64,000 nt of DNA from Planobispora rosea (GTDB lineage: Bacteria > Actinomycetota > Actinomycetes > Streptosporangiales > Streptosporangiaceae), in contig NZ_BMQP01000008.1 in assembly GCF_014648175.1 (NCBI RefSeq), positions 1-64,000 on the forward strand, read 5' to 3'. This document shows, in pieces, positions 52,247-59,863 of the stretch. The position numbers and the translations under genes are program-made. The notes under the pieces were generated by a model. It made no database searches and was not told the origin of the DNA. It saw only the letters and a program-made list of their open reading frames with translations. The number at the start of each line of letters is the position of its first letter. Position 1 is the stretch's first letter.

Positions 52247-53328
52247 CGTGATCCCCCCGCTCGCCCGTCCCGCGCCGCCGCGCGCGGACGCACCGCCTCC
52301 CCGCGCAACAGGACGGCTCCCGCCAGAACGCCGAGCAGGGCGGTCCACGCGCCGAGCGGCGTCTCCACCGGGGCGAGGGCGAGCCGGGCCACCAGGTCGG
52401 CGGCCAGGACCACCAGCGCGCCGAGCGCGGCCGACCAGGGCAGCCATGTCCGGGCCTCGTCGTGGGGCCGCAGCCGCCGCGCCAGCAGCGGCGCGACGAA
52501 ACCCACCCACGCCAGCGGCCCGCACGGTCCGGTCACGCACCCGATCAGCAGCGAGGCCACGGCCAGCACGCCCAGCCGGGCACGGCCCACCCGGCTGCCG
52601 AGGGCGGCGGCGGTGTCGTCACCGAGCCGCAGCAGCCCGAGCACCGGCACGCAGAGGACCACCAGCGGGACCGCGAGCAGGGACCACGGCAGCACGTGCG
52701 CGGCCTGCTCCCACATGACGCCGGTCAGGCTGCCCACGAGGTAGCGGAACAACATGTCGTACTGGATGCGTTCGGCGGTGGCCATCACCGCCAGCAGCAG
52801 CGCCTGGATCGCGGTGGAGACCGCGGCGCCCACCAGCAGCGTCGCCGAGGCGCCGCGCGCGGTGCGGGCCGCGGCCAGGCACAGCGCCCCGCCGCAGGCC
52901 GCACCGGCCAGCCCGAGCAGCGGGTGCAGCCCGTACGGCACCGGCAGCGCCCACACCACGCAGACCGCCACCGCCAGCGCGGCCCCGGAGGACACCCCGA
53001 GCAGTTCCGGGACCGCCAGCGGGTTGCGCAGCGCCTCCTGCAGCAGCAGCCCGGCCGCCCCGATCGCCGCGCCGCCGAAGACGGCGACGGCGAGCCGGGG
53101 CACCCGCAGCTCCCACAGCACCACGAACTCCACCGAGGCCCGGTCGCCCAGCACGGCGGGCAGCCGGTGCGGCGGGATCACCGGCTGCCCCAGGCAGACG
53201 GCGGCCAGGGCCAGGACGGCGACGGCCGCCGCCACGATCACGGCGGCACGCGGGCCCGGGCGCGGGCTCCCGGACAGGCTTCCGCGCGTGCCTCCCGGCG
53301 GTGAGGCGGCGGCGCGCGGAGGTGACAC
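52243..53328 (-). CDS. FecCD/BtuC-family permease (first)
   Basis: The 361-residue permease has about nine TM helices. It shares the family motifs LRVPRLAVAVFGGAAIGAAG, LRNPLAVPELLGVSSGAALA and WVGFVAPLLARRL. The GTG start at 53328 lies 5 bases after the stop of the binding-protein gene, and a Pro/Gly/Arg-rich N-terminal tail of about 25 residues precedes TM1. It acts as a heterodimer with the second permease. Confidence 0.92.
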   Translation of the reverse strand: MSPPRAAASPPGGTRGSLSGSPRPGPRAAVIVAAAVAVLALAAVCLGQPVIPPHRLPAVLGDRASVEFVVLWELRVPRLAVAVFGGAAIGAAGLLLQEALRNPLAVPELLGVSSGAALAVAVCVVWALPVPYGLHPLLGLAGAACGGALCLAAARTARGASATLLVGAAVSTAIQALLLAVMATAERIQYDMLFRYLVGSLTGVMWEQAAHVLPWSLLAVPLVVLCVPVLGLLRLGDDTAAALGSRVGRARLGVLAVASLLIGCVTGPCGPLAWVGFVAPLLARRLRPHDEARTWLPWSAALGALVVLAADLVARLALAPVETPLGAWTALLGVLAGAVLLRGEAVRPRAAARDGRAGGSR

Positions 53329-53333
53329 CTGGC

Positions 53334-54344
53334 TCAACCGGAGACCTTGGCGAGGGCCTCGTCGAGGATGATGCCGAAGGCCCTCGTCCCGCGGCCGGAG
53401 GCCCACAGCTCGGGCTGGACCTCGAAGGCCCTGCCGTTGGCCACGGCGGGGACCCGCTTCCATACGGGATTGTCCCGGAGGGTCTCGGTCACGGTCTTGG
53501 CGTCGGGGCCGAAGGTGAAGGACTGAATGAAGATCACATCAGGCGCCTTGGCCAGGATCTCCTCCACGCTGTAGGCCTGGGCGGTCTCGAAGCCGCCTCC
53601 CTTGCTCGGCCAGGGATAGGCGAAGAACTCCGACATGAAGTCGCCGAGCACGTCGTCGGTGGTGTTCACCCCCACCGAGCTTCCGCCGTACATGGCGAGC
53701 ACGGTGGTGCCGTCGAGTCCCCTGGCCTTCGCGGTGGCCGCTCCCTCGGCCAGCTTGGTACGGAACCTCCGCTCGGCCTCGGCCTGCTGGGCGCCCCGGT
53801 CGGTGAGCCGGGCGAGCGCGCGCAGGTAGCCGACGGAGTGCTCGTAGTCCTTGACCTCCACCACCCAGAGCGGGGCGAACTTCTCCACCGCGGTCCTGAG
53901 CTGGTCGTGCACTCCGGCGAGTCCGATGACCAGGTCCGGCCGCTGTTCGGCGATCTTCGCGACGTCCTCGCCGCCGAAGCTGCCCGGGATGACCGGGACC
54001 TGCCCGGCGGCCGCGCCCAGGTAGTCCGGGCGGGCCAGGAGCTTGGGCGTGGTCGTCCCGGCGGGGGTGAGGCCGAGTTCGACGAGCATGTCGTCGCAGA
54101 TGCCGGTCAGGCAGACGATCCGCTCCGGCTTCTCGGTGAGGGTGATCTGCTTGCCCGCCGGGTCGGTGACGGTCAGGGCGGCCGTCACCGGGGTGACCTG
54201 GACGGAGGGCGCGGCCGATGTCGCCGCCGCGGCCTCCGGCGTGCCCGACGTCGTCGTCCCGGCCCCCGGGGAGGGGGACGCCCCGGCGCCGCACCCGCTC
54301 AGCAGGGTGGCGCAGAGGACGGCGGGCAGGAATCTACGCAGCAT
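53334..54344 (-). CDS. Lipoprotein substrate-binding protein of the metal-chelate importer
   Basis: The 336-residue protein has a lipobox LLSGC (Cys18) and a Ser/Thr/Ala-rich linker. The FepB/BtuF-like class III binding domain has PERIVCLTGICDDMLVELGL, PDLVIGLAGVHDQLRTAVEKF, IFIQSFTFGPDAKTV and WKRVPAVANGRAFEV. Class III proteins bind whole chelates (siderophores, heme, cobalamin) and not bare ions. It starts 13 bases after the beta-propeller gene stop. A CLTGIC pair of Cys near residue 82 is unusual and could form a disulfide or help bind a ligand. Confidence 0.9.
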   Translation of the reverse strand: MLRRFLPAVLCATLLSGCGAGASPSPGAGTTTSGTPEAAAATSAAPSVQVTPVTAALTVTDPAGKQITLTEKPERIVCLTGICDDMLVELGLTPAGTTTPKLLARPDYLGAAAGQVPVIPGSFGGEDVAKIAEQRPDLVIGLAGVHDQLRTAVEKFAPLWVVEVKDYEHSVGYLRALARLTDRGAQQAEAERRFRTKLAEGAATAKARGLDGTTVLAMYGGSSVGVNTTDDVLGDFMSEFFAYPWPSKGGGFETAQAYSVEEILAKAPDVIFIQSFTFGPDAKTVTETLRDNPVWKRVPAVANGRAFEVQPELWASGRGTRAFGIILDEALAKVSG

Positions 54345-54357
54345 GGTGCCTTGCTCC

Positions 54358-55791
54358 TCAGCGGCCGACGGTGTCGGCGTCGGACCGGCCGGGGGTGACG
54401 ACGGTCAGGGCGCCGCCGCCGTCCAGCCGGGTGGGGGTGGTGATGGTGCCCACGGTCCGGCCGTGGTCGGGGGAGATCACGCTGATCCGCCCGGTGCCGC
54501 CGCCGCTGACGTAGGCGAGGGCGCCGGTGGGGTCCAGCGCGATCCGGCGGCCCTGCGTGCCCCACGGGGGCGAGCCGACGGCCGGGCCGCCCGGCAGGGA
54601 GCCGAGCTGGACGTTCGCGGTGATCTTTCCGTAGCGCGAGGAGCCGGGACGGACGTCGACGAAGGAGACCTTGTCCCCGCCCGGCTGCTGGAGCACGTAA
54701 CCGGCGTACCGGTCGGACAGCCCGAACCGGAACAGGAAGCCGGTGCCCAGGCGGGTGGTGACGGACCGGCCGGTGGCCGGGTCGACGAGGAAGGCGTCGT
54801 GCAGCCAGTTCTGCCAGTCGTCGCCGGACTCGTTGGAGGTGTAGGTGACCAGGTTCCGTCCGTCGGCGCTCAGCCGCACGTAGAAGGCGCGGCCGGTCTC
54901 CGCGGGCCAGGGCACGGTCCTGACCGGGGTCAGGGAGCCCGCCCGGAGCCGGGCCGTGTCGAGACCGGCGTCGGTCGCCGTCAGCGCCAGGTCGCCGGCG
55001 AGGGCCTCGCCGTGCCCGGCGGCGCCGGTCGGGACGCTGGAGGTCGGCTCCAGGTGGCCTCCGGCGGAGGCCAGGATCGCCGAGACGGGGAAGGTCTCCA
55101 GCGTGTTGTCGGCGTCGTTGCGGTGCACGATGGTCAGCGGCTCCCCGCCGATCATGACGCCGGGGTGGGCGCTGTGCACCTCGACGCTGGAAGGCGTGTA
55201 GGTGCCGAGGTCGACGAGGGTGAGGATGCCGTGGCCCTCCTCTTCCTCCTCGGCCTGGCCGATCTCCTGGGACTCCTCCTCGTGGTCGTGCTCCTCGGCG
55301 GCGGCCACGACGGCGTAGCGGTTGGCCGGGTCGACGGCGATGTGCGTGACCTCCCCCTCGGGCAGCGGGACCGCGCCGACGATCCGCGGGACGCCCGTCA
55401 CCTGCAGGGCGACGAGCTCGTGGTTCGTCTCGTCGACGAAGAGCACCCGGCCGTCGCGCAGGGGGAGCATGCCGGCGTGGCCTGACGGGGTCCGGCCGGT
55501 GATGGTGGCGGTCCTGCGGTGGGACGGGATCGCGTAGACGTGCACCTGGCTCGCGGCGGGGTCGGCGACGACCAGGCGGGATCCGGGTCCCACCCGGGTG
55601 CCGGAGGTCTGGTCCGTCGCGCCGGGCGAGGCGGTGGCCCCGGCGGCTTCGGGTTCCCCGCTCGTGACCTGCTCACCGGGTTGCGGGGACGCGGCTGCGG
55701 CGGGGGTGAACGCGGTTGCGGCGGCGGGGGCGAACAGAGCCAGGGCGAGCAGGCCCACGGCTCCGACGCGGCCGACGATCTTGTCGGGCAT
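54358..55791 (-). CDS. Secreted metal-binding beta-propeller protein, AztD-like
   Basis: The 477-residue protein has a signal peptide (VGLLALALFAPAAATAFTP) and repeating beta-propeller blades (LVVADPAASQVHVYAI, IALDPTGALAYVSGGGTG). An Asp/Glu/His-rich loop at about 166-187 (AEEHDHEEESQ, AEEEEEGH) suggests metal binding. The combination resembles the zinc metallochaperone AztD, and the shared HAGMLP and HPGVMIGGEPL segments agree with that idea; I could not test it. It is the first gene of the leftward operon, after GGAGG at the start, and faces the RiPP precursor across two Fur-type boxes. The likely role is passing metal or chelate to the binding lipoprotein. Confidence 0.75.
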   Translation of the reverse strand: MPDKIVGRVGAVGLLALALFAPAAATAFTPAAAASPQPGEQVTSGEPEAAGATASPGATDQTSGTRVGPGSRLVVADPAASQVHVYAIPSHRRTATITGRTPSGHAGMLPLRDGRVLFVDETNHELVALQVTGVPRIVGAVPLPEGEVTHIAVDPANRYAVVAAAEEHDHEEESQEIGQAEEEEEGHGILTLVDLGTYTPSSVEVHSAHPGVMIGGEPLTIVHRNDADNTLETFPVSAILASAGGHLEPTSSVPTGAAGHGEALAGDLALTATDAGLDTARLRAGSLTPVRTVPWPAETGRAFYVRLSADGRNLVTYTSNESGDDWQNWLHDAFLVDPATGRSVTTRLGTGFLFRFGLSDRYAGYVLQQPGGDKVSFVDVRPGSSRYGKITANVQLGSLPGGPAVGSPPWGTQGRRIALDPTGALAYVSGGGTGRISVISPDHGRTVGTITTPTRLDGGGALTVVTPGRSDADTVGR

Positions 55792-55807
55792 CTGACCTCC
55801 AAGGAAA

Positions 55808-55848
55808 CGAAAATCATTCTCTACTCGTAGACATGAAAATCATTATCA
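55808..55848. promoter_or_regulatory. Two Fur/Zur-family boxes in the divergent promoter
   Basis: TGAAAATCATTATCA (55834-55848) is a 7-1-7 dyad with one mismatch and closely resembles actinobacterial Zur boxes. CGAAAATCATTCTCT (55808-55822) repeats the core with a 26-bp offset. Iron control in actinomycetes is normally by IdeR/DmdR with a different site, so Zur is the best candidate. The boxes lie between the beta-propeller and precursor genes and would repress both operons when metal is plentiful. Confidence 0.7.
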
Positions 55849-55912
55849 TTTACGCTGGCTCCGCGCCAAGGGCCCAAGAGCGCAAAAGTCCAGAAATCTC
55901 AGGAGGTAGCCC

Positions 55913-56032
55913 ATGGAGTCCTACGACGACGTGCCGGTGTTCTCGGCGATCGTGAACCCCGCCCCCGTGGCGGCGGCTCACCCGACCTGCAACCACGCCC
56001 TCGTCGCCGACCTGTTCGACGACGAGGCCTGA
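55913..56032 (+). CDS. Candidate RiPP precursor peptide
   Basis: The 39-residue peptide has the ideal ribosome site AGGAGG (55901-55906) six bases before its ATG. It starts MESYDDVPVFSAIVNPAPVA and continues AAHPTCNHALVADLFDDEA. It has a single Cys, one Thr, two Ser and the cluster HPTCNH, so at most a Thr and a Cys could become azoles, flanked by two His and a run of acids. That suits metal binding. It is immediately upstream of TOMM genes and under the Fur-type boxes. It was judged real by the ribosome site, context and the attenuator after it; homology is unknown. Confidence 0.78.
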   Translation: MESYDDVPVFSAIVNPAPVAAAHPTCNHALVADLFDDEA

Positions 56033-56087
56033 TCCGTACGAGGCCTGATCCGTACGGGATCTGACCCGTACGAGGCCTGATCCGTAC
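56024..56087. repeat. 16-bp tandem repeat, four copies, across the precursor stop
   Basis: GAGGCCTGATCCGTAC occurs at 56024-56039, 56040-56055 and 56072-56087. The third unit (56056-56071) is diverged (GGGATCTGACCCGTAC). The first copy includes the final codons and TGA stop of the precursor peptide. Each copy contains a TGA in the same position but, as 16 is not a multiple of three, in shifting frames. Confidence 0.92.
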
Positions 56088-56090
56088 GAG

Positions 56091-56120
56091 GCGCCGCGCA
56101 CCCCTCCGGGCGCGCGGCGC
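56091..56120 (+). terminator. GC-rich hairpin, likely attenuator after the precursor gene
   Basis: GCGCCGCGC (56091-56099) pairs perfectly with GCGCGGCGC (56112-56120) around a 12-base loop. It lies between the short precursor gene and the enzyme genes and has no T-tract. Partial termination here would give more precursor than enzyme, as in many RiPP operons. Confidence 0.7.
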
Positions 56121-56162
56121 TCCCTCACAGACAGCGGCACCCCCTCACAGACAGGAGAGCCG

Positions 56163-56954
56163 ATGGCGCTGCGGACCTTCGCGCCCGGTGTGGAGATCTT
56201 CCCGGTGGCCGGCGAGACGGTGCTGAGGACGCCCTCCGGGGAGTTCTTGCGCGTCAACCGGGAACTCGGCGACGACCCGGACCGCATGGACCCCGAGACG
56301 CTCGGCGCGTTCGAGGCCCGGGGGCTGGTCACCGCGCCGGGACCGTCGCGGTGGCCCGGTCCGGTGACGGTCGTGGGCGACGGGGCGATCGCCGCCGCGC
56401 TGCGCGGTCTGCTCGACCGGATGGGCGCGGAGGTCATCCACGCGGACGACCTCCGCCCGAGCGCTCTCGACCCGGACCTCTCCCCGGCCGACTGCGCGGC
56501 GGTCGTCTGGTGTTGTGACGGTCACCCGCCGGAGGCGTGGGCTACGCTCGACACCCTGCTCACCCGGCGCGGGATCGCCTGGCAGCGCTGCTCGGTCGAG
56601 GGCGCCACCATCGTGATCGAGCCCGTCGCCCTCGGTCCGGACGACGTCACCCACGCCGACGTGCGGGCCCGCCGCCTGGCGGCCAGCGAGTCCCCCGAAC
56701 ACCTGCTGGCCTACTGGACGGCCTCCGGGGAGGACCGCCGGAGGGGCCCCTCCCCGATCGGCCCCGCCCAGGCCGCCTTCGTCGCCGCCCTCCTGGCCGC
56801 CGACCTGGCGGATCAGGTGGGCGGGGCGGACGGGGCGGGCCGTCGCGCGGCGGCCGGGGCGCGGAGGCTGCGGCTGGTCGACAGCGTGGAGCTGACGGTG
56901 ACGGACCACCCGATCCTGCCGCTGCCCCCCGTCGAGCCCCGGCGGTCCGCATGA
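56163..56954 (+). CDS. TOMM leader-binding/cyclodehydratase C-type protein
   Basis: The 263-residue protein matches the short TOMM precursor leader-binding class with an E1/ThiF-like fragment. N-terminal winged part: TFAPGVEIFPVAGETVLR. Rossmann-like strand: GPVTVVGDGAIAAALRGLL. It lacks the zinc Cys set, so binding and docking of the precursor to the YcaO partner is its likely job. GGAGAGCCG precedes the ATG. Its end overlaps the next gene by 4 bases (ATGA). Confidence 0.78.
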   Translation: MALRTFAPGVEIFPVAGETVLRTPSGEFLRVNRELGDDPDRMDPETLGAFEARGLVTAPGPSRWPGPVTVVGDGAIAAALRGLLDRMGAEVIHADDLRPSALDPDLSPADCAAVVWCCDGHPPEAWATLDTLLTRRGIAWQRCSVEGATIVIEPVALGPDDVTHADVRARRLAASESPEHLLAYWTASGEDRRRGPSPIGPAQAAFVAALLAADLADQVGGADGAGRRAAAGARRLRLVDSVELTVTDHPILPLPPVEPRRSA

Positions 56955-58504
56955 CCGTGCTCCACGGCGCGGTACGGGTCCCCGGCCACGACGGGACGGA
57001 GCTGGTGGCCGACGCCGTGCTCCCCTCCGCGGGCGGACGGCACCCGGTGATCGTGATGCGCACGCCGTACGGCAGGACGCGGCACCTGGCGGAGGCGCAC
57101 GGGTGGGCGCGGCGCGGGATCGCGGCGGTGGTCCAGGACGTCCGGGGCCGGTACGAGTCCGGCGGACGCTGGGAGCCGTACGTCCACGAGCGCGAGGACG
57201 GGCGGGAACTGCTGCGGTGGGTGCTCGGCCGGCCGTGGTGCGACGGACGGGTGATCCTCTACGGGTCGTCCTACGGAGCGTTCTGCGCGGTCGAGGCGGC
57301 GGCCGGGGAGCCGGAGGGCGTCGCCGGGGTGATCTCGGCGGTGCCCGCGCTGGGAGCCGTCGCCAGGGAGCCGGGCGGGGTGCCGAAACTGTACTCCCAC
57401 GCCTGGTGGTGGACGACCTACGGCGACGGGCGCACCGAGCGCGTGGGCCTGCTCGACACCAGGATCGCCGACGACCCGGACGCCCTGCGGCACCTGCCCG
57501 TCACCGACCTGCCCGCCCGGCTCGGCGTGCCGCTGCCCGGGTGGGAGCGGGCCTGGCGCGATCCGGCGCCTGCGCGCGCCGACGTGCGGGTGCCGCTGCT
57601 CAGCGTCGCCGGGCTGTACGACCCGTTCGTGGACGACGCGGTGGACCTGTGGCGCCGGGCGCGCGGGCCGCGCGCGCTGGTCGTCGGGGCGTGGCAGCAC
57701 GACCTCGGCCTGGTGAACCGGGAGCGCAACGGCGACCGGCCGGTCGCCCCCGGGCACCGTGTGCCGGCGGCCCGGCTGGTCATGGCGTGGATCGACCGCC
57801 TCCTGGCCGGGGACCCGCCCTCGGCCGTGCTGCTGGCGGCCGAGGGCGACGACCGCTGGCTGATCGGGCGGGATCCCGGGGACGGGTGGCCGAGGACACG
57901 GACCGCCGAGCTGGGTCTTCCCGGCGGCGGCGCGTTCGTCGCGGACCCCGGTGACCCGTTCCCCTCGCGGATGGGACCGGTGGACGTCACCTCCGACGCG
58001 GGGAGGAGCGATGTCGTCGTGTTCCGCACGGATCCGTTCGAGCGGGCGGTCACGGTGGCGGGCCGGCCGGTGGTGACCTTCGCCGGAATCGGGGAGGGCC
58101 ACTGGGCCGTACGGCTGGCGGAGGAACATCCCGGCGGCGGGGCCGTCCAGCTCGGCCACGCGGTGGCCGACCACGAAGACGGCGGCCTGCGCCCCGGTGA
58201 CCACGACGCCGCGGGCCCGCGTCCCGGCCGTACGGCCGCCGGGCGGGACCGGGCCGGTCTCCAGCGGGTCGTCCTGCCGACGATCGTGAACCGCTTCCCC
58301 GAGGGCGCCCGGCTGCGCGTGGAGGTCGCCGGGCACCACTTCCCCCTCCACGTGCGCCACCCGCACACCGCCGAGGACCCGCTCACCGCCCGCACGCTGC
58401 TCCCGTCCGCCCGGAGTGTCACCGGAGCCCGGCTCCTCGTCCCGGTCGTCCCGGACCCGGCGTGGACCGTCGATCCCGTCAAAGAACTCCAGGAGGCTCC
58501 CTGA
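56951..58504 (+). CDS. CocE/NonD-family hydrolase (Xaa-Pro peptidase-like)
   Basis: The 517-residue serine hydrolase of the S15/CocE type has catalytic Ser in ILYGSSYGAFCAVEAAA, Asp in LYDPFVDDAV and His in GAWQHDLG. The C-terminal jelly-roll domain is characteristic (VLPTIVNRFPEGARLRVEVAG). The family includes Xaa-Pro dipeptidyl peptidases and amide hydrolases. The precursor contains the NPAP sequence, so trimming of the modified peptide is an attractive role, though unproven. The start overlaps the C-protein stop, and its stop (TGATG) overlaps the YcaO start. Confidence 0.85.
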   Translation: MTVLHGAVRVPGHDGTELVADAVLPSAGGRHPVIVMRTPYGRTRHLAEAHGWARRGIAAVVQDVRGRYESGGRWEPYVHEREDGRELLRWVLGRPWCDGRVILYGSSYGAFCAVEAAAGEPEGVAGVISAVPALGAVAREPGGVPKLYSHAWWWTTYGDGRTERVGLLDTRIADDPDALRHLPVTDLPARLGVPLPGWERAWRDPAPARADVRVPLLSVAGLYDPFVDDAVDLWRRARGPRALVVGAWQHDLGLVNRERNGDRPVAPGHRVPAARLVMAWIDRLLAGDPPSAVLLAAEGDDRWLIGRDPGDGWPRTRTAELGLPGGGAFVADPGDPFPSRMGPVDVTSDAGRSDVVVFRTDPFERAVTVAGRPVVTFAGIGEGHWAVRLAEEHPGGGAVQLGHAVADHEDGGLRPGDHDAAGPRPGRTAAGRDRAGLQRVVLPTIVNRFPEGARLRVEVAGHHFPLHVRHPHTAEDPLTARTLLPSARSVTGARLLVPVVPDPAWTVDPVKELQEAP

Positions 58505-59856
58505 TGACCAGGCCAGAGGCACTCGTCGCCCCAGAGGCACTCGTCGACCCGGTGTGCGGCGTGATCCGCCGGATCGTGCCCTACCCGCGCCTGGACGGCA
58601 TGCCCGACGCCTACCGCTGCCTGATCGCCGAGGTCTCCGACACGCGCAGGATCGGCGTCTGGCTCGCCGACCAGGTGGCCGCCGGGACGTCGTTCGGCGA
58701 CGAGGAGAGCGCCCGGCAGGCGGCCGTCGGCGAGGCCGTCGAGCGCTACTGCGGCAACAACATCCCCTCGGACCTGCGCCGGGCGAGCGTCGCCGAGCTG
58801 ACCCGGCAGGGCGTGCGCTACCTGGGCCCGCGGGATCTGCCGGGATTCACGCCCGAGCAGTACGGCAGGGCGGCCTTCCCCTACCGGCCGTGGGCCGAGG
58901 ACGAGGAGATCCTCTGGGCGGAGGGCGTCGAGCTCGACGCCGCAGGATCCGGAACGGGAGACGGCGGGATGCGGGGCGTGCCCTGCCTGGTCCCCGGCTC
59001 GTGGACCTACCTCAACTGGCACCAGGGCCCCCGGCGCCGCGAGCCCCGCCACCACCATCTCAACTACGCGGGCGTCGCCTGCGGCGTGGGCCTGGCCGAC
59101 GCCGCCCGCCGGGCGTTGCTGGAGGTCGTCGAGCGGGACGCCGTCACCCTGTGGTGGGGACTGGACCTGCCCGCCCGGGGGATCCGCGTCGATTCGGTGC
59201 CGGGGCTGCGCGAGGCGTGGGCCGGGTCCCGGCTGGAGCTGAGCCTGGTCGAGGTCCCGGGCGGGCAGGGGGTGCCGGTGATCGCGGCTCTCGCCTACGA
59301 TCCGGAGCACCGTATCGCCGCGGCCGGGTTCGCCTGCCGCCCCGACCCCGCCGAGGCCTGCCACAAGGCGGCCATGGAGGCGGTGCAGGTGTGGATCGCC
59401 TCGCGGGGGCTGCTGGCGGAGGACGGCGCGGCTTTTGAAGCGATGAAGCGCGGCGTCCTGGCCAGGCACGCCTACCTGCCGTGGCGGGCCGACCGGCGTT
59501 ACCTGGACGAAGCGGGGGAGGACTTCGCCGCGGTCCGCGACCTCGCCGCCCAGGCCCAGGTCTGGCTCGACGAGCGCATGCATCCGATGTTGCGCCGGTT
59601 CACCCGTCCCGCGGCCGGGACCGTCGACGCCGGCGAGATCCCGGCGGGCGCCGACCCCTTCGCCGCGCTGTCCGGCCACCGGATCGTCGTCGTCGACCTG
59701 ACCACCCGGGACATCGCCGAGACACCGCTGCGGGTGGCGCGGGTCGCGGTGAGCGGCCTGCTCCCCAACAGCCCCGCCGCCTACCCCTACCTGGCCTCCC
59801 CCCGGTGGACCCGGCCGCTGCCCGAGATCACCCTGGCCCCGCCCCCGCACCTGTGA
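58504..59856 (+). CDS. YcaO cyclodehydratase (TOMM D protein)
   Basis: YcaO enzymes use ATP to convert Cys, Ser or Thr of a peptide into azolines by phosphorylating the backbone amide. The 450-residue protein has the YcaO core: FGDEESARQAAVGEAVERYC, HHHLNYAGVACGVGLADAARRAL, LEVVERDAVTLWWGLDLPA (the E-R-D ATP/Mg motif) and DPAEACHKAAMEAVQVWI. It ends in a Pro-rich tail, APPPHL, short of the PxPxP ending seen in many azoline makers. It is translationally coupled to the preceding hydrolase gene and works with the C-type protein at 56163. Confidence 0.93.
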   Translation: MTRPEALVAPEALVDPVCGVIRRIVPYPRLDGMPDAYRCLIAEVSDTRRIGVWLADQVAAGTSFGDEESARQAAVGEAVERYCGNNIPSDLRRASVAELTRQGVRYLGPRDLPGFTPEQYGRAAFPYRPWAEDEEILWAEGVELDAAGSGTGDGGMRGVPCLVPGSWTYLNWHQGPRRREPRHHHLNYAGVACGVGLADAARRALLEVVERDAVTLWWGLDLPARGIRVDSVPGLREAWAGSRLELSLVEVPGGQGVPVIAALAYDPEHRIAAAGFACRPDPAEACHKAAMEAVQVWIASRGLLAEDGAAFEAMKRGVLARHAYLPWRADRRYLDEAGEDFAAVRDLAAQAQVWLDERMHPMLRRFTRPAAGTVDAGEIPAGADPFAALSGHRIVVVDLTTRDIAETPLRVARVAVSGLLPNSPAAYPYLASPRWTRPLPEITLAPPPHL

Positions 59857-59863
59857 GGACGCC

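Noticed and set aside
56024-56087. CRISPR-like array
   Set aside because: Units are 16 bp, directly abutting with no spacers, and no cas genes are nearby; a plain tandem repeat.
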